Positions 16,284-27,017 of a DNA stretch of 64,000 nt are shown here, one piece after another. The notes below the pieces were generated by a model. That model had not been told where the DNA came from. It saw only the letters and a list, made by a program, of their open reading frames with translations, and searched no databases. The position numbers and the translations under genes were made by a program. How positions within the stretch are numbered: position 1 is the stretch's first letter; every line of letters starts with the position of its first letter. This DNA comes from Pseudomonadota bacterium (lineage in GTDB: Bacteria > Pseudomonadota > Gammaproteobacteria > Burkholderiales > Burkholderiaceae_C). The stretch lies in the NCBI GenBank assembly GCA_021819435.1, contig JAKARB010000009.1, positions 124,001-188,000 of the forward strand, read 5' to 3'.

Positions 16284-17300
16284 ATTGATAAGCACGCCAG
16301 CCTGCGCAGCCTGCTGATCCGCGTGGTAACTCGACCGCACCATCGCGCCCACCGCCGCGTGCGTGAAGCCCATGCGCCCAGCCTCTTCCTCGAACATCTT
16401 GAAGGTGTCGGGGTGCACGTAGCGGCGCACCGGCAGATGGTGGCCCGAAGGCGCCAGGTACTGGCCGATGGTGATCATGTCGATGTCGTGCTCGCGCATG
16501 TCGCGCATCACCTGCAGCACCTCTTCGTCGGTCTCGCCCAGGCCGACCATGATGCCGCTCTTGGTCGGCACGTCGGGGTGCAGGGCCTTGAACTTCTTGA
16601 GCAGGTTCAGGCTGAACTGGTAGTCCGAACCCGGGCGCGCTTCCTTGTACAGGCGCGGCGCGGTTTCGAGGTTGTGGTTCATCACGTCGGGCGGCGCGGC
16701 CTTGAGGATCTCGAGCGCGCGGTCGTCGCGGCCACGGAAGTCCGGCACCAGGATCTCGATGCGCGTGGCGGGTGATTGCTCGCGGACCTGCTTGATGCAC
16801 TCAACGAAGTGGCCGGCGCCACCGTCGCGCAGGTCATCGCGGTCCACCGAGGTGATGACCACGTACTTGAGCTTGAGCGCGGCGATGGTCTTGGCCAGGT
16901 TGGCCGGCTCGTTCACGTCCAGCGGGTCGGGGCGGCCGTGGCCCACGTCGCAGAAGGGGCAGCGGCGCGTGCACTTGTCGCCCATGATCATGAACGTGGC
17001 CGTGCCATGGCCGAAGCATTCACCGATGTTGGGGCACGAGGCCTCTTCGCACACGGTGTGCAGCTTGTGCTCGCGCAGGATGTTCTTGATCTCGTAGAAG
17101 CGAGTGCTGGGTGAGCCCGCCTTGACGCGGATCCAGTCGGGCTTCTTGAGCACCTCGCCGGCCGGCACGATCTTGATGGGGATGCGCGCGGTCTTGGCCT
17201 GGGCTTTTTGCTTGGCGGAAGGATCGTAGGCGGCGGGCGACCCGGAGGCCGGTGCTTGTGGCGCGGCCGGGATCGAGGGGGGCGTGGTGGGCTCGGACAT
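16272..17300 (-). CDS. lipA: Lipoyl synthase
   Basis: 342 residues. A radical-SAM enzyme that inserts two sulfurs into octanoyl groups on lipoyl domains. The auxiliary cluster motif C-x4-C-x5-C is [12 protein letters not shown], the radical-SAM motif C-x3-C-x2-C is CTRRCPFC, and the C-terminal serine ligand motif RSSY is present (VRSSYHADQ). The ATG at 17300 gives MSEPTTPP and a Pro/Ala-rich N-terminal extension of about 40 residues, common in betaproteobacteria; upstream in-frame codons to 17366 look non-coding. It follows lipB by 62 bases on the same strand, completing the endogenous lipoate pathway. Confidence 0.97.
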   Translation of the reverse strand: MSEPTTPPSIPAAPQAPASGSPAAYDPSAKQKAQAKTARIPIKIVPAGEVLKKPDWIRVKAGSPSTRFYEIKNILREHKLHTVCEEASCPNIGECFGHGTATFMIMGDKCTRRCPFCDVGHGRPDPLDVNEPANLAKTIAALKLKYVVITSVDRDDLRDGGAGHFVECIKQVREQSPATRIEILVPDFRGRDDRALEILKAAPPDVMNHNLETAPRLYKEARPGSDYQFSLNLLKKFKALHPDVPTKSGIMVGLGETDEEVLQVMRDMREHDIDMITIGQYLAPSGHHLPVRRYVHPDTFKMFEEEAGRMGFTHAAVGAMVRSSYHADQQAAQAGVLINVSN

Positions 17301-17362
17301 ATCCCGAAACTGTAGCCCATCGGCCCGCAGGCCGCCATGTGGCGGGCCGCAACGCCCCAGGC

Positions 17363-18046
17363 TCAAGGCGCCAGTTGCGCGTCCAAGTGCTGCACGAAGC
17401 GCGCCGCCGCCTCGTCCCAGCTCACGTGCACGCCCAGGCTGGCCAGGTCCACCGTTTTCAGGCCGTTGTAGCCGCAGGGGTTGATGCGGCCGTAGGGCGA
17501 GAGGTCCATGTCCACGTTGAGCGCCACGCCGTGGTAGGTGCAGTGGCGCGTCACCTTGATGCCGATGGCGGCCACCTTGCCCAGTCCCCGGAACGGGTCG
17601 GCCGGGTCAACGGGGCCGGTGAGCGCAGCGTGCGCGAACGGGTCGTCCAGCCGCACGTAGATGCCGGGTGCGCCCGCCACGCGGTGGCCGGTCATGCCCA
17701 GGTCTTGCAAGGTGCGCAGCACGGCCTGCTCCACGCGATAGACGTATTCCTTGACGAAGTAGCCGCGCCGGCGCAAATCGAGCAGCGGGTAGGCCACCAC
17801 CTGGCCCGGCCCGTGGTAGGTCACCTGGCCGCCACGGTTGGTCTGCACCACGGGGATGTGGCTAGGCCCTGGGGGGTTGAGCAGCACATGCTCGGCCTTG
17901 CCGGCCAAGCCCTGGGTGAAAACCGGCGGGTGCTGGCAGACCCAGATCTCGTCGGGGGTGTCTTCGGTGCGCTGCTCGGTGAAGTCCTGCATCGCACGCA
18001 TGGTGGTTTCGTAGGGCGCGAGGCCCAGGTTCTTCAGCGTGGTCAC
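17363..18046 (-). CDS. lipB: Octanoyltransferase
   Basis: 227 residues from a GTG start at 18046. LipB moves octanoate from acyl-carrier protein to lipoyl domains. Diagnostic segments: [19 protein letters not shown] (substrate site), [18 protein letters not shown] (catalytic lysine region) and [14 protein letters not shown] (catalytic cysteine in NPCG). Length is normal for the family. It is upstream of lipA on the same strand, as in many betaproteobacteria. No in-frame ATG fits the conserved N-terminus ([19 protein letters not shown]), so GTG is preferred. Confidence 0.96.
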   Translation of the reverse strand: MTTLKNLGLAPYETTMRAMQDFTEQRTEDTPDEIWVCQHPPVFTQGLAGKAEHVLLNPPGPSHIPVVQTNRGGQVTYHGPGQVVAYPLLDLRRRGYFVKEYVYRVEQAVLRTLQDLGMTGHRVAGAPGIYVRLDDPFAHAALTGPVDPADPFRGLGKVAAIGIKVTRHCTYHGVALNVDMDLSPYGRINPCGYNGLKTVDLASLGVHVSWDEAAARFVQHLDAQLAP

Positions 18047-18116
18047 CTGGCGGTTTTACCACCGTCTGGCGCCGCAGGCTCCTTATTCAAGGCCGCTCAA
18101 GCACGCTCAAGGCCAC

Positions 18117-19331
18117 TCATGCCCTGACCAGCCGCTGGAACAGGGCGCCGGGCAGGCGCGCCACCTGGCCCATGAGTTCGAGCTCCAGCAAGCGGGCGCC
18201 CAACTCGGCGGGGCCCATGCCGGTGCGCGCAGACAGGGCGTCCTGCCCGACCGGGTCGTGGCCCATGGCGCGCAGGACGGGGTCCTCGTCGTGTTCGTCG
18301 TCGGCAGGAGAAAGGGGAGAGGCCTGTGCATCGAACCCTTCAGCGCGCCCATGGCGAGCCGGGTTCGGGCCATCGTGCGCCTGGGCGGCCAAGGCTGGCG
18401 TCATCGACAAGGCATCGCCCAGGCGCAACTCTTCGAGCACATCCTGCGCGGTTTCCACCAGCTTGGCGCCCTGCTTGATCAGCGCGTGGCAGCCTTTGGC
18501 CTGGGGCGAGTGGATGGAGCCGGGGATGGCCAGCACCTCGCGGCCCATTTCGTTGGCCAGCCGCGCGGTGATGAGCGAGCCCGACTGCACCGCCGCCTCG
18601 ACCACCAGCGTGCCCCGCGACAGCGCCGCCACGATGCGGTTGCGGCGCGGGAAGTTGGCGCGCAGTGGCGGCGTGTGCAGCGTGAACTCCGACAGCACCA
18701 GGCCGTTGCGGGCCACGCGGCGCGCCAGGGGCTTGTGCCCTTTGGGGTAGACCTCGTTCATGCCCGTGCCCAGCACAGCAATGGTGCCCGCAGCGCCAGG
18801 CATGTCGCCGGATTCGATGGGCAGCAAGGCGCCCTCGTGCGCGGCAGCATCGACCCCGCGCGCCAGGCCTGACACCACCACCACGCCAGACTCGCTGAGC
18901 GCGCGGGCGAAGGCCTGGGCGTTCTCGGCCCCCTGCACGGTGGGATTGCGGCTGCCGACGATGGCCACCGCTGGGCGCCGCCAGCGGCTCAGTTCACCTT
19001 CGGCGAACAGCACCAGGGGCGGGTCCACCGCTTCGAGCAGGGGTGCGGGGTAGGCTTCATCGGCCAGGGTGAGCACGGCCCGGGGCGCATCGGCTTGCGC
19101 AGCGTGCAACCAGGACCAAGTGCGCTCGAGCTCGGCCTGCCAGCCCGAATCAGCCTGCAGCGCATCGGGTGCGAAACGCGGCAGCACGGCGCGCACCGCA
19201 TCGGGCCGAGCGCTGAAAACCGCCTGAGGCGAGCCAAAAGCCGCGAGCAGGCGGCGGGCCGGGGCGGGGCCCAGGCCGGGCACCATCAGCAGGCGCAACC
19301 AGGCGCCGAGTTCATCGATATCGGGAGACAC
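18117..19331 (-). CDS. dprA: DNA-processing protein A (natural transformation)
   Basis: 404 residues from a GTG start (MSPDIDELGAWLRLLMVPGL). A SAM-like N-terminal region is followed by the Rossmann fold (~100-310): VAIVGSRNPTVQGAENAQAF, VSGLARGVDAAAHEGAL, FPRRNRIVAALSRGTLVVEA, SGSLITARLANEMGREVLAI and PGS. The C-terminal ~70 residues hold a winged helix (LSARTGMGPAELGARLLELE). DprA loads RecA on incoming single-stranded DNA. Between Rossmann fold and winged helix is a low-complexity linker. The LysM gene precedes it by 17 bases, the usual betaproteobacterial pairing. Confidence 0.96.
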   Translation of the reverse strand: MSPDIDELGAWLRLLMVPGLGPAPARRLLAAFGSPQAVFSARPDAVRAVLPRFAPDALQADSGWQAELERTWSWLHAAQADAPRAVLTLADEAYPAPLLEAVDPPLVLFAEGELSRWRRPAVAIVGSRNPTVQGAENAQAFARALSESGVVVVSGLARGVDAAAHEGALLPIESGDMPGAAGTIAVLGTGMNEVYPKGHKPLARRVARNGLVLSEFTLHTPPLRANFPRRNRIVAALSRGTLVVEAAVQSGSLITARLANEMGREVLAIPGSIHSPQAKGCHALIKQGAKLVETAQDVLEELRLGDALSMTPALAAQAHDGPNPARHGRAEGFDAQASPLSPADDEHDEDPVLRAMGHDPVGQDALSARTGMGPAELGARLLELELMGQVARLPGALFQRLVRA

Positions 19332-19348
19332 CGGCGCGTGGCGAAGCG

Positions 19349-20530
19349 TCAGGGCTGGGTGAAGCGGTCACCCGCCTTGACCGGCTCCTGCACGTTCAGG
19401 ATCAGGGCGTAGGACATGCGGTCGAACACCCGGAAGACGAACAGCAGGCCATGGCGCTCATCGGGCAGCTTGATGAGTTCCTTGCTGTCGGTGGTGGTGT
19501 CGCGCACGGTGGCGCCGTTGCGCCACAGGGCCAGCACGGTGCCACGGTCAAGGCCGTCGCGGGTGCCACGGTTGAGCGCCACGATCTGGTTCTGGCCGGC
19601 GGTGAGGGACTCGCCGTAGATGGAAACGATCTGGCCAGCCACCGCGTCCTTCGGGGCGTGCGGAACGACGTTGTCGAACTCGCGCGGCGGCACGGGGGCC
19701 AGGCGGTCGCCCACGCCGGCTTCCTGGCGGATGCTGGTGACGGTGAAGGTGGACGGGATGACGAGCGCCTTGCCGTCGGCACCGGTGCCTTCGGCGCCCT
19801 CGCGGGTCAGCGACAGGGTGCCGACGTAAGCGGCCTCATAGCCCAGCACTTCGCGAGTGGTTGGGTCGCGCAGCGGCTTGGGCTGGCGGAACAAGCGCCA
19901 GTCGCGGCGGCCATCGAGCGCACCACGCACGTAGGCGGTTTCGCCACGTCCCAGCATGACACGGCCTTCCTGGGTGGCGACCACGCGCGGCGCGTTCAGC
20001 AGTTCGTCGGAAGACTCGAAGATGACGGCTTCGTTGAAGAAGGGTTCGAGCAGGTGGATGGGCACCGTGGCGATGGCGTCATCGAGGCTGCCTTCGCGCA
20101 CGCGCGGCGAGAGCTTCACGTCGCCGCTGACGGGCTGGCCCAGGCGCAGTCGGGCGCGGCCGTTGCTCTTGTCCAGGTAGAGCACCTGGCCTGGGAAGAT
20201 GAGGTGGGGGTTGCGGATTTGCTGGAGGTTCATGCCCCACAGCTCGGGCCAGCGCCAGGGCGATTTCAGGAACAGGCCCGAGATGCCCCAGAGCGTGTCG
20301 CCGCGCTTGACGGTGTGGCTGTCAGGGGCGTTGGGCGCCAGCTCGGAAAGCGGCACACCGGCTTCGGCGACCTGCTGGGCAGTGGCTTTTTGCTTGGCCG
20401 TGACGGGGAAATTGGGCTCAGCCGAAACCGAGGCGGCCGCCAGACCCAGGCACAGGGCGGCAGCCGCTGCCAGCGGTGCGAACGTCACGCGGCGAATGGA
20501 CAGACGCGGGGACAGCGAACGCTGGGACAT
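19349..20530 (-). CDS. LysM-domain exported protein
   Basis: 393 residues from the ATG at 20530 (MSQRSLSP), which has GGAGG 8 bases upstream; in-frame codons to 20641 are probably untranslated. A signal peptide ends near [11 protein letters not shown] LysM domain follows (~70-125: [20 protein letters not shown] to [13 protein letters not shown]), a peptidoglycan-binding module. The rest is a conserved betaproteobacterial extension ([40 protein letters not shown]), which I recognise from this genomic position but for which I know no biochemical function. It is cotranscribed with dprA and divergent from def. Confidence 0.9.
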   Translation of the reverse strand: MSQRSLSPRLSIRRVTFAPLAAAAALCLGLAAASVSAEPNFPVTAKQKATAQQVAEAGVPLSELAPNAPDSHTVKRGDTLWGISGLFLKSPWRWPELWGMNLQQIRNPHLIFPGQVLYLDKSNGRARLRLGQPVSGDVKLSPRVREGSLDDAIATVPIHLLEPFFNEAVIFESSDELLNAPRVVATQEGRVMLGRGETAYVRGALDGRRDWRLFRQPKPLRDPTTREVLGYEAAYVGTLSLTREGAEGTGADGKALVIPSTFTVTSIRQEAGVGDRLAPVPPREFDNVVPHAPKDAVAGQIVSIYGESLTAGQNQIVALNRGTRDGLDRGTVLALWRNGATVRDTTTDSKELIKLPDERHGLLFVFRVFDRMSYALILNVQEPVKAGDRFTQP

Positions 20531-20769
20531 CGAAACAGCCTCCATGGACGGCCTTGAATTCGGCCTTGACGTGGACAGTGGGGCTCGGGATTCGGCAAAA
20601 TCCACCCCTGGATCGAAGGATTCTGCCCGCAAAAGTCGCACAGTCGCAATGGAAATTGCGCGGTGTTACCCCGGGTGGCGCGCCCTTCGGCGACGCCCTC
20701 GTTGCGCTGCTCCCACAACCCCCATCGGGTGGCCCACCGGCCTTCCCTCCTCTGGACAAACCCTTTTTC

Positions 20770-21279
20770 ATGGCCCTGCTGCCCATCCTCCGTTACCCCG
20801 ATCCGCGTCTGCACACGGTCGCCAAGCCCGTGGCCGAAGTCGACGACACCATCCGCCAGCTCGTCGACGACATGCTTGAAACCATGTACGACGCCAAGGG
20901 CGTGGGCCTGGCCGCCACGCAGGTGGACCGTCACGTGCGCGTGGTCGTCATCGACACCAGCGAGGAGCGCAACGAGCCACGCGTGCTGATCAACCCCGAA
21001 ATCACCTGGGCCAGCGACGAGATGATCGTCTGGGAAGAAGGCTGCCTGTCGGTGCCCACCATCTACGACAAGGTCGACCGCCACGCCCGCGTGAAAGTGC
21101 GCGCCCTGAACCGCGACGGCCAACCGCACGAATTCGAGGCCGACGAGCTGCTGGCCGTGTGCGTGCAGCATGAGCTCGATCACCTGCTGGGCAAGGTCTT
21201 CGTGGAGTACCTCTCGCCGCTCAAGCGCAACCGCATCAAGACCAAGCTGGTCAAGCGCGCGCGCGACGAAGAGGCCTGA
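20770..21279 (+). CDS. def: Peptide deformylase
   Basis: 169 residues from the ATG at 20770. Removes the N-formyl group from nascent proteins. The three metal-site motifs are present: [16 protein letters not shown] (Cys ligand) and [10 protein letters not shown] (HExxH-type ligands). In-frame codons extend well upstream, to 20476, but cross the divergent LysM promoter region and carry no family similarity. It is followed 6 bases later by fmt, the functional partner that adds the formyl group to initiator tRNA. The 240-base divergent gap to the LysM gene has CGCAAT-GGAA-ATTGCG at 20645, a short hairpin of unknown role. Confidence 0.97.
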   Translation: MALLPILRYPDPRLHTVAKPVAEVDDTIRQLVDDMLETMYDAKGVGLAATQVDRHVRVVVIDTSEERNEPRVLINPEITWASDEMIVWEEGCLSVPTIYDKVDRHARVKVRALNRDGQPHEFEADELLAVCVQHELDHLLGKVFVEYLSPLKRNRIKTKLVKRARDEEA

Positions 21280-21285
21280 GCCCGA

Positions 21286-22248
21286 ATGAGCGCATCGCAC
21301 TTGCGCGTGGCCTTCGCCGGCACGCCCGAATTCGCCGCCGTGGCGCTCGAAGCCATCCTGGCTGCGGGCCACACCGTGCCCCTGGTGCTGACCCAGCCCG
21401 ACCGCCCCGCTGGCCGGGGCATGAAGCTGCAGGCTTCTGCGGTCAAGCAGGTCGCGCTCCAGCACGGCTTGCCGGTGGCCCAGCCGCACAGCCTCAAGCT
21501 CGACGGCAAGTACCCGGATGAAGCAGCCGCCGCGCGTGACGCCTTGCTCGCCGCGCAACCCGACGTGATGGTGGTGGCAGCCTATGGCCTGATCCTGCCG
21601 CAATGGACGCTGGAGCTGCCGCGCCTGGGCTGCCTCAACATCCACGGCTCGCTGCTGCCGCGCTGGCGCGGGGCCGCGCCCATCCACCGCGCCATCGAGG
21701 CCGGTGATGTCGAAACGGGCATCACCATCATGCAGATGGACGCGGGACTGGACACGGGCGACATGCTGCTCATCGGCACCGAGCCCATCCGCGCGGACGA
21801 CACCACGGCCGTGCTGCACGACCGCCTGGCGGCGCTGGGCGGCCGGCTCATCGTCGATGCGCTGGCGCGGGCGGGCCACCTGGTGCGCACGCCCCAACCC
21901 ACCGAGGGCGTGAACTACGCCCACAAGATCGAGAAGGCCGAAGCCGCCATCGACTGGTCGCAGCCCGCCGGCGTGATCGAGCGCCGCGTGCGCGCCTTCG
22001 ACCCCTTCCCCGGCTGCACCTTCACGCTGCCAACCGATAAAGGCGCCGAGGTGGTCAAGCTCTGGCGTGCCAGCGTGGTGCCGGCCAGCGGTGCGCCCGG
22101 CGAGGTGCTGCATGCGCAGGGCGACACCCTGGTGGTGGCCTGTGGCGAACAGGCCCTCGCCTTGCACACGCTGCAACGGCCTGGCGGCAAGCGCCTGGGG
22201 GCGCGTGAATTTCTGCAAAGCTGCGCCCTGCCCGCTTCATTGGCTTGA
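21286..22248 (+). CDS. fmt: Methionyl-tRNA formyltransferase
   Basis: 320 residues. Formylates Met-tRNA(fMet) using 10-formyltetrahydrofolate. The N-terminal formyltransferase domain has [18 protein letters not shown], then [20 protein letters not shown] and the catalytic/folate segment [17 protein letters not shown]; the C-terminal OB-like domain spans ~210-310 ([27 protein letters not shown]-like [10 protein letters not shown]). It directly follows def in the conserved def-fmt operon. Confidence 0.97.
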   Translation: MSASHLRVAFAGTPEFAAVALEAILAAGHTVPLVLTQPDRPAGRGMKLQASAVKQVALQHGLPVAQPHSLKLDGKYPDEAAAARDALLAAQPDVMVVAAYGLILPQWTLELPRLGCLNIHGSLLPRWRGAAPIHRAIEAGDVETGITIMQMDAGLDTGDMLLIGTEPIRADDTTAVLHDRLAALGGRLIVDALARAGHLVRTPQPTEGVNYAHKIEKAEAAIDWSQPAGVIERRVRAFDPFPGCTFTLPTDKGAEVVKLWRASVVPASGAPGEVLHAQGDTLVVACGEQALALHTLQRPGGKRLGAREFLQSCALPASLA

Positions 22249-22334
22249 AAGCCTGCGGCAGCATCCGCATGTGACAACCGTGCCACCATGGGGTGGTGTC
22301 TTCATTTGCCTGACGGGTCAGGAGGCCCGAGACG

Positions 22335-23183
22335 ATGTTCAACATGATGAAAACCGCCGTCCTGATGGCGGCGATCACCGCGCTGTTCATGGCCATCGGC
22401 AGCATGCTCGGGGGCCGCTCCGGCATGATGCTGGCGCTGGTCGTCGCGCTCGGCATGAACTTCTTCAGCTACTGGTTCTCCGACAAGATGGTGCTGAAGA
22501 TGTACAACGCCCGCGAGGTGGATGAGACTTCGGCGCCGCGCTTCTACGCCATGGTGCGCGAGCTGGCCCAGCGCGCGCAATTGCCAATGCCCAAGGTCTA
22601 CCTGATCGACGAGGCCGCGCCCAATGCCTTCGCCACGGGCCGCAACCCCGAGAACGCCGCCGTGGCCGCGACCACCGGCATCCTCAATGTGTTGAGCGAA
22701 CGCGAGTTGCGCGGCGTGATGGCGCACGAGCTGGCCCACGTCAAGCACCGCGACATCCTCATCAGCACCATCAGCGCCACCATGGCCGGTGCGATCTCGA
22801 TGCTGGCGAACTTCGCGGCTTTCTTCGGCGGGCGCGATTCGGAAGGCCGGCCGGCCAACCCCATCGCCGGCATCGCGGTGGCCATCCTGGCGCCGCTGGC
22901 CGCCAGCCTGATCCAAATGGCGATCAGCCGTGCGCGCGAGTTCGAGGCCGACCGGGGCGGCGCCGAGATATCGGGTGACCCGGCCGCGCTGGCCAGCGCG
23001 CTCGACAAGATCCACCGTTATGCGCAGGGCCTGCCGCTGCATGCGGCCGAGGCCCATCCGGAGACGGCTCAGATGATGATCATGAACCCGCTCTCGGGTG
23101 AGGGCTTGCGCGGCCTGTTCTCGACCCACCCATCCACCGAAGAGCGCATCGCCCGGTTGATGGCGATGGCGCGCGGGGGCTGA
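22335..23183 (+). CDS. htpX: Membrane zinc metalloprotease HtpX
   Basis: 282 residues. HtpX is an M48 peptidase in the inner membrane that degrades damaged membrane proteins together with FtsH. Two N-terminal helices ([36 protein letters not shown]) are followed by the zinc site [13 protein letters not shown] (HExxH), two further helices (~155-205), and the third-ligand region [12 protein letters not shown]. It ends [18 protein letters not shown], as in the family. AGGAGG lies 9 bases before the ATG. It follows def-fmt and is convergent with the MshQ-like gene. Confidence 0.96.
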   Translation: MFNMMKTAVLMAAITALFMAIGSMLGGRSGMMLALVVALGMNFFSYWFSDKMVLKMYNAREVDETSAPRFYAMVRELAQRAQLPMPKVYLIDEAAPNAFATGRNPENAAVAATTGILNVLSERELRGVMAHELAHVKHRDILISTISATMAGAISMLANFAAFFGGRDSEGRPANPIAGIAVAILAPLAASLIQMAISRAREFEADRGGAEISGDPAALASALDKIHRYAQGLPLHAAEAHPETAQMMIMNPLSGEGLRGLFSTHPSTEERIARLMAMARGG

Positions 23184-23197
23184 AGCCGCGCGCCCAT

Positions 23198-23214
23198 GCC
23201 CGCTGGCTGCGGGC
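23198..23214. terminator. GC hairpin between convergent htpX and mshQ-like genes
   Basis: GCCCGC-TGGCT-GCGGGC lies in the 42-base gap between the two stop codons. It lacks a T-tract on either strand, so it is at best a weak bidirectional or Rho-assisted end. Confidence 0.25.
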
Positions 23215-23225
23215 GGCTCTTCAGC

Positions 23226-26200
23226 TCAGAAGAGGTCCCGCGTGTGGATGAGCCGCTGGGTCTCGGGGGCGAAGACCCCGAAGGTGGCTCGCGCGCTGGG
23301 GTCGCGATCGTAGGTGGTGGCGCAGTTGCCGTTGAGTGAACGCAGCCAGGCCTTCTGCGCGCCCGTGCTGGCGGGGTGCGAGCTCAGGCAGGACTGGTCG
23401 GAGGTGGTGGCGCCCAGGTTCACGCTCAGGTCCACCGAGCCCGAGCCGCCGTTGGTCGGGGCCGTGAGCACGATGTTGCCGCGACCATTGCTCAGCGCCA
23501 CGTCACCCGAGGGGGAGGTGGTCCACGCCGAGGTGGGCGAGCCTTTGCTGTCGAGGTAGCCCGACCGCGCCACCGAAGCAGCGGGCAACACGGTGCAACC
23601 GGTGTCGGCGTCGTTGACCACCCAGGCCTTGCCCGACCAGTATTGCGTCGTCACCGGCACGTTCAGCGTGCTTTTGGCGGAGCCGAAAGCGTTGGAGATC
23701 TGCAGGCGCCCGCTGCGCAGACTCGGGCCTTGCTCGGTCTTGTTCTCTGAGGTGACGCCATCGCTGTCGATGGCGCGCACCGCAACAGAGGCCGGTGCCG
23801 TGAGCTTGTTGGTGTAGGTGAAGCTTTGCGTGTTGAAGGTGGCCACGCCCGCGGTGAAGGCGCCTGGCGCGAGGCTGGTGACCCCCAGCGCCCCCAGGCT
23901 GCCATTGGTGACCGCGCTCAAGTTGGTGGTCTTGGCGAAGTTGGCCGACATGGTGCCCGTGCCGTCGTAGTTGGACGTCTTGCCGCCAGCGAGGTTGTAC
24001 GCCGTCACGGTCATGGTGAAGGGCTGGCCGCTGTAAGTGAAGGGTGAGCCTCCCGTACAACCCTGTGTGGCTTCGACCGTGAAGTACGAGGGGATGAAGG
24101 GGCCTACCGCGCCCACCGACCCGCTGCCCGTGGTGCCGCTCACGCCGATGCCCGAACCCAGGTGGTTGCTCAAACTGACCGACAGGTCGCCATTGCCGAC
24201 CTCTGTCCAGCTCAGTGCATTGGCCTGGGCCACGCCGCTGCTGAACGCGCCCAGGCTGCCGGAGAAAGTGCCCGCCTGGCTGGCGCCTCCGGTGGGCTGG
24301 CGTTTGGTGAAGCTCAGGGTGGGCGTGGCCGGGATGGCTTCGCGACCGAAGTTGGACGTCGTCGCGTTGCTTCGGTTGCGAGCGGTCACGGTGGCGGCGA
24401 AGTTGGCACCTGCCTTGATCGGCCCGGCCGTCACGCCGCTGATGGCAAAGCCAGCGGGCACGGCGATGAAGGTGTCCGAGCCGGTCATGGTCAGCCCCGC
24501 ATCGCTGCCCGAATTCGACGAGTAGGTGGCGTTCAGGTTGACTTGGCCCGCATCGGCGTAATCGACCGTGGTGGTGGCCACGCCGGTGGCGTCGAAGCTC
24601 AGCGACACGCTGCGACCGGTGCCGTCGCATGCGGCGGCGGCATCGTTGGCGGCGTTGAGCGCGGCGCCCGCCACCCTCACCGGCACGAAGCCTGAGCTGG
24701 GGTTGCTGTAGGCGCAACTGAACTGGATGCTCTTGCTGACGCTGGCGAACGCGGGCGTGCACATCAGGCTGTTGTCCGACTTGCGCACGGCGCTGATGGT
24801 GACCGACTGCGTGTCGCCCGCGACGTGGTTGGGCACATCGAAAATGAAGCCCGAGTCGGCCGAAGTGAAGACGCAGCTGCCGCCCGCCGATGCGGCGGCG
24901 CCCAGGCCGCAGTAAGGCGCGGTCCTGTCTGAGGGAGTGACCGACAAGCCGCTCAGGCCCAGGGTGACCGATCCCGGCGTGGTGACCTGAACCGACAGCA
25001 CGGCCGTGTCGCTGCCCGACGCGATGCTGAACGTCTTCGTGCCCGTCACGGTGGGCCCGCCGCTGAAGGTCACGGTGCCGTTGAGGCCACCGGTGTAGGT
25101 GGTGGAGCAGGCGGCGTCGGCGCAGGCCTTGATGGTGACGTTCTCGGCCCGGCAGGTCACGCCAGAGGCGCTGTTCATCTTCACCTCGACGTGGTGCAGT
25201 GAATTGCCGGTGCAGGTGTTGGCCTCGTTGTAGAGGGTCGAAATTTCTGAGGCCGTCAATTCGGCGTCGTAGATGCGCACCTGGTCGATCGTGCCGTATG
25301 CCGAGTTCAACTCGGGCGAAACCGAGCTGCGGTTGTCACCGAACACGAGCCGCCCGATGGCGTCGGCGATCTTGCCGGAGGACACGGAGTATGGCTGTTC
25401 GTCCTGCTTCACCCCGTTGACGTACAGGCGCATGTGCGAGGCACCGGTGCCTGTCGTGAACAGCCACGACACCACGATGTGCGCCCACTGCGCATCGGTG
25501 ATGGTGTTGAGTTTGTCGACGTTGCGATCAACGCCGCCACCGTCAGTCAGGTGGTTGCTCAGATCCACGCCCGAACCCATGTCATCGCGATAGAGGTAAA
25601 ACCTGCCCGATGACGATTCGGTGGCATCGAACAGCATGCGGTGCTCCACGCCCGTGGTCACCGACTTGTACCAAAACGAAATGGTGCCGGCGTTGCCGAT
25701 GCTGTTGACGTCCAGCCCGGTGTCGAAGGCCTGGACCGTTGCGCTGGTGTTGCGCGGCACGTCCATGCCCCGGCAAAAACGACCGTTGGCGGTGGAGGCC
25801 ACGCCGCCGAGCATCGTGCCGTGGCGTTTGCTGCCGGAGGTGTCCTTCACTTCGCCCCGCGTGCCGTTGTAGCTGGCCTCTTCGAACAGGTACTCGGCAA
25901 ACAGGCCGCTGTCGGGCCAAGCGCAGGCAGGAGGCTTGGGCGACACCGACACGCAGCTGTTGGTGCAGGTGCTGCCCGCGCCGCAACAGGCGCCCCCCAC
26001 GGTCGCGCCCGAGTGGATGTAGATGGAATTCGACCCCAGCGAGCGCACACACTTGCCGACCGAGCTGCCGGAGTCCATGTGGATGGTTGTCTGCGAGGTG
26101 ATGTTGCCGCCCACGCTGCTGTTGATGGTCATGCTGAAATAGGAAGCGGTCTTGATGGAGCCGCCCACCGTGGAGCCGTCGTGGATGTCCACGTAGGTTC

Positions 26201-27017
26201 CCAGCGATGCCAGTGAGCCGCCGACCGAGGTCGACGAGCCTGTGTCGATGTAGGAGGTCGCGGACGTGATGGAGCCTCCCACGGTGCTGTGATGCCCCGT
26301 GTCGACGTAGGTCTGGGCATAGATGTCGCCCGCCACGGTGGCGTAGCTGCCCAGGCTGACGTAGGTGGTGGTGGATGTGATCGAGCCGCCGTAATTGTTG
26401 TGTCCTGCTGAGGACACGAGGTAGCCGACGAGGTCGCCACTCACGCCGTTGTACGCGTTCAAGGTGACGGTGCCGCCAGACGTGATGCTGCCCACCGTCG
26501 TGTAGACGCTGGCCGTGCCGCCTTGCAGCGTGATGGCGCCCGTGGTGGTGCTCAGGTTGCCCGCGACCGTGGTGCCCGGGCCCAGGGAAACCGCCCCGGT
26601 GGTGGTCGCGATCGAGCCGCCATAGGTGACCGCGCCTGAACTGTTGACGCTGCCCGCGTTGACGTTGGCCATGATCACCGCCCCCGCTGAGGCCGACAAC
26701 TGGCCGCTGATGTTGAGCGTGAGGCCCGACGCCGCGCCTGAGGAGTTGATCTTGGCGTTGTTGGTGCTCAAGGAGCTGAAAGAAATGGTGGTGGGCACAG
26801 CCCCGATGGCCACGGTGTCGCCTGCGGCCAGCGTGACCGCCCCGCACGAGTAAGAGCCAGCACTGCCACTGCATCCTGCCGGCATCAGGCCCGGAAACTG
26901 GTAAGCGACAGCATGCCCAAGCAGCGGCCAACACAGGCACAGAAGCACCCCGGCCAGCTTTTGCCATGCCCACGCACCATGGCGACGAACCTGTGAACCC
27001 CAAACCACAACAGCCAT
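23226..27017 (-). CDS. mshQ: Large MshQ-like secreted protein: beta-solenoid, LamG-like and DUF6701 regions
   Basis: 1263 residues. A signal peptide (LAGVLLCLCWPLLGHAVA) starts the protein. Residues ~60-370 are imperfect ~20-residue repeats with the theme VGGSI-S-T-Y---GS (TVGGSITSATSYIDTGSSTS, TVGGSIKTASYFSMTINSS), suggesting a beta-solenoid. Residues ~385-610 look like a LamG/concanavalin-type domain (SGLFAEYLFEEASYNGT, GTIDQVRIYDAELTASEIST). The C-terminal ~600 residues match the DUF6701 region of MSHA biogenesis protein MshQ and end FGVFAPETQRLIHTRDLF. Many cysteines are present. MshQ lies at the 3' end of msh operons and is presumed surface- or tip-associated. The cluster's GGDEF-EAL gene separates it from mshP. 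The gene symbol rests on position and C-terminus. Confidence 0.82.
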   Translation of the reverse strand: MAVVVWGSQVRRHGAWAWQKLAGVLLCLCWPLLGHAVAYQFPGLMPAGCSGSAGSYSCGAVTLAAGDTVAIGAVPTTISFSSLSTNNAKINSSGAASGLTLNISGQLSASAGAVIMANVNAGSVNSSGAVTYGGSIATTTGAVSLGPGTTVAGNLSTTTGAITLQGGTASVYTTVGSITSGGTVTLNAYNGVSGDLVGYLVSSAGHNNYGGSITSTTTYVSLGSYATVAGDIYAQTYVDTGHHSTVGGSITSATSYIDTGSSTSVGGSLASLGTYVDIHDGSTVGGSIKTASYFSMTINSSVGGNITSQTTIHMDSGSSVGKCVRSLGSNSIYIHSGATVGGACCGAGSTCTNSCVSVSPKPPACAWPDSGLFAEYLFEEASYNGTRGEVKDTSGSKRHGTMLGGVASTANGRFCRGMDVPRNTSATVQAFDTGLDVNSIGNAGTISFWYKSVTTGVEHRMLFDATESSSGRFYLYRDDMGSGVDLSNHLTDGGGVDRNVDKLNTITDAQWAHIVVSWLFTTGTGASHMRLYVNGVKQDEQPYSVSSGKIADAIGRLVFGDNRSSVSPELNSAYGTIDQVRIYDAELTASEISTLYNEANTCTGNSLHHVEVKMNSASGVTCRAENVTIKACADAACSTTYTGGLNGTVTFSGGPTVTGTKTFSIASGSDTAVLSVQVTTPGSVTLGLSGLSVTPSDRTAPYCGLGAAASAGGSCVFTSADSGFIFDVPNHVAGDTQSVTISAVRKSDNSLMCTPAFASVSKSIQFSCAYSNPSSGFVPVRVAGAALNAANDAAAACDGTGRSVSLSFDATGVATTTVDYADAGQVNLNATYSSNSGSDAGLTMTGSDTFIAVPAGFAISGVTAGPIKAGANFAATVTARNRSNATTSNFGREAIPATPTLSFTKRQPTGGASQAGTFSGSLGAFSSGVAQANALSWTEVGNGDLSVSLSNHLGSGIGVSGTTGSGSVGAVGPFIPSYFTVEATQGCTGGSPFTYSGQPFTMTVTAYNLAGGKTSNYDGTGTMSANFAKTTNLSAVTNGSLGALGVTSLAPGAFTAGVATFNTQSFTYTNKLTAPASVAVRAIDSDGVTSENKTEQGPSLRSGRLQISNAFGSAKSTLNVPVTTQYWSGKAWVVNDADTGCTVLPAASVARSGYLDSKGSPTSAWTTSPSGDVALSNGRGNIVLTAPTNGGSGSVDLSVNLGATTSDQSCLSSHPASTGAQKAWLRSLNGNCATTYDRDPSARATFGVFAPETQRLIHTRDLF

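Noticed and set aside
20485-22218. Long minus-strand frame (577 codons) opposite def and fmt
   Set aside because: It is antisense to two clear genes, has low-complexity Arg/His/Ala/Gln composition typical of high-GC shadow frames and no family signature.
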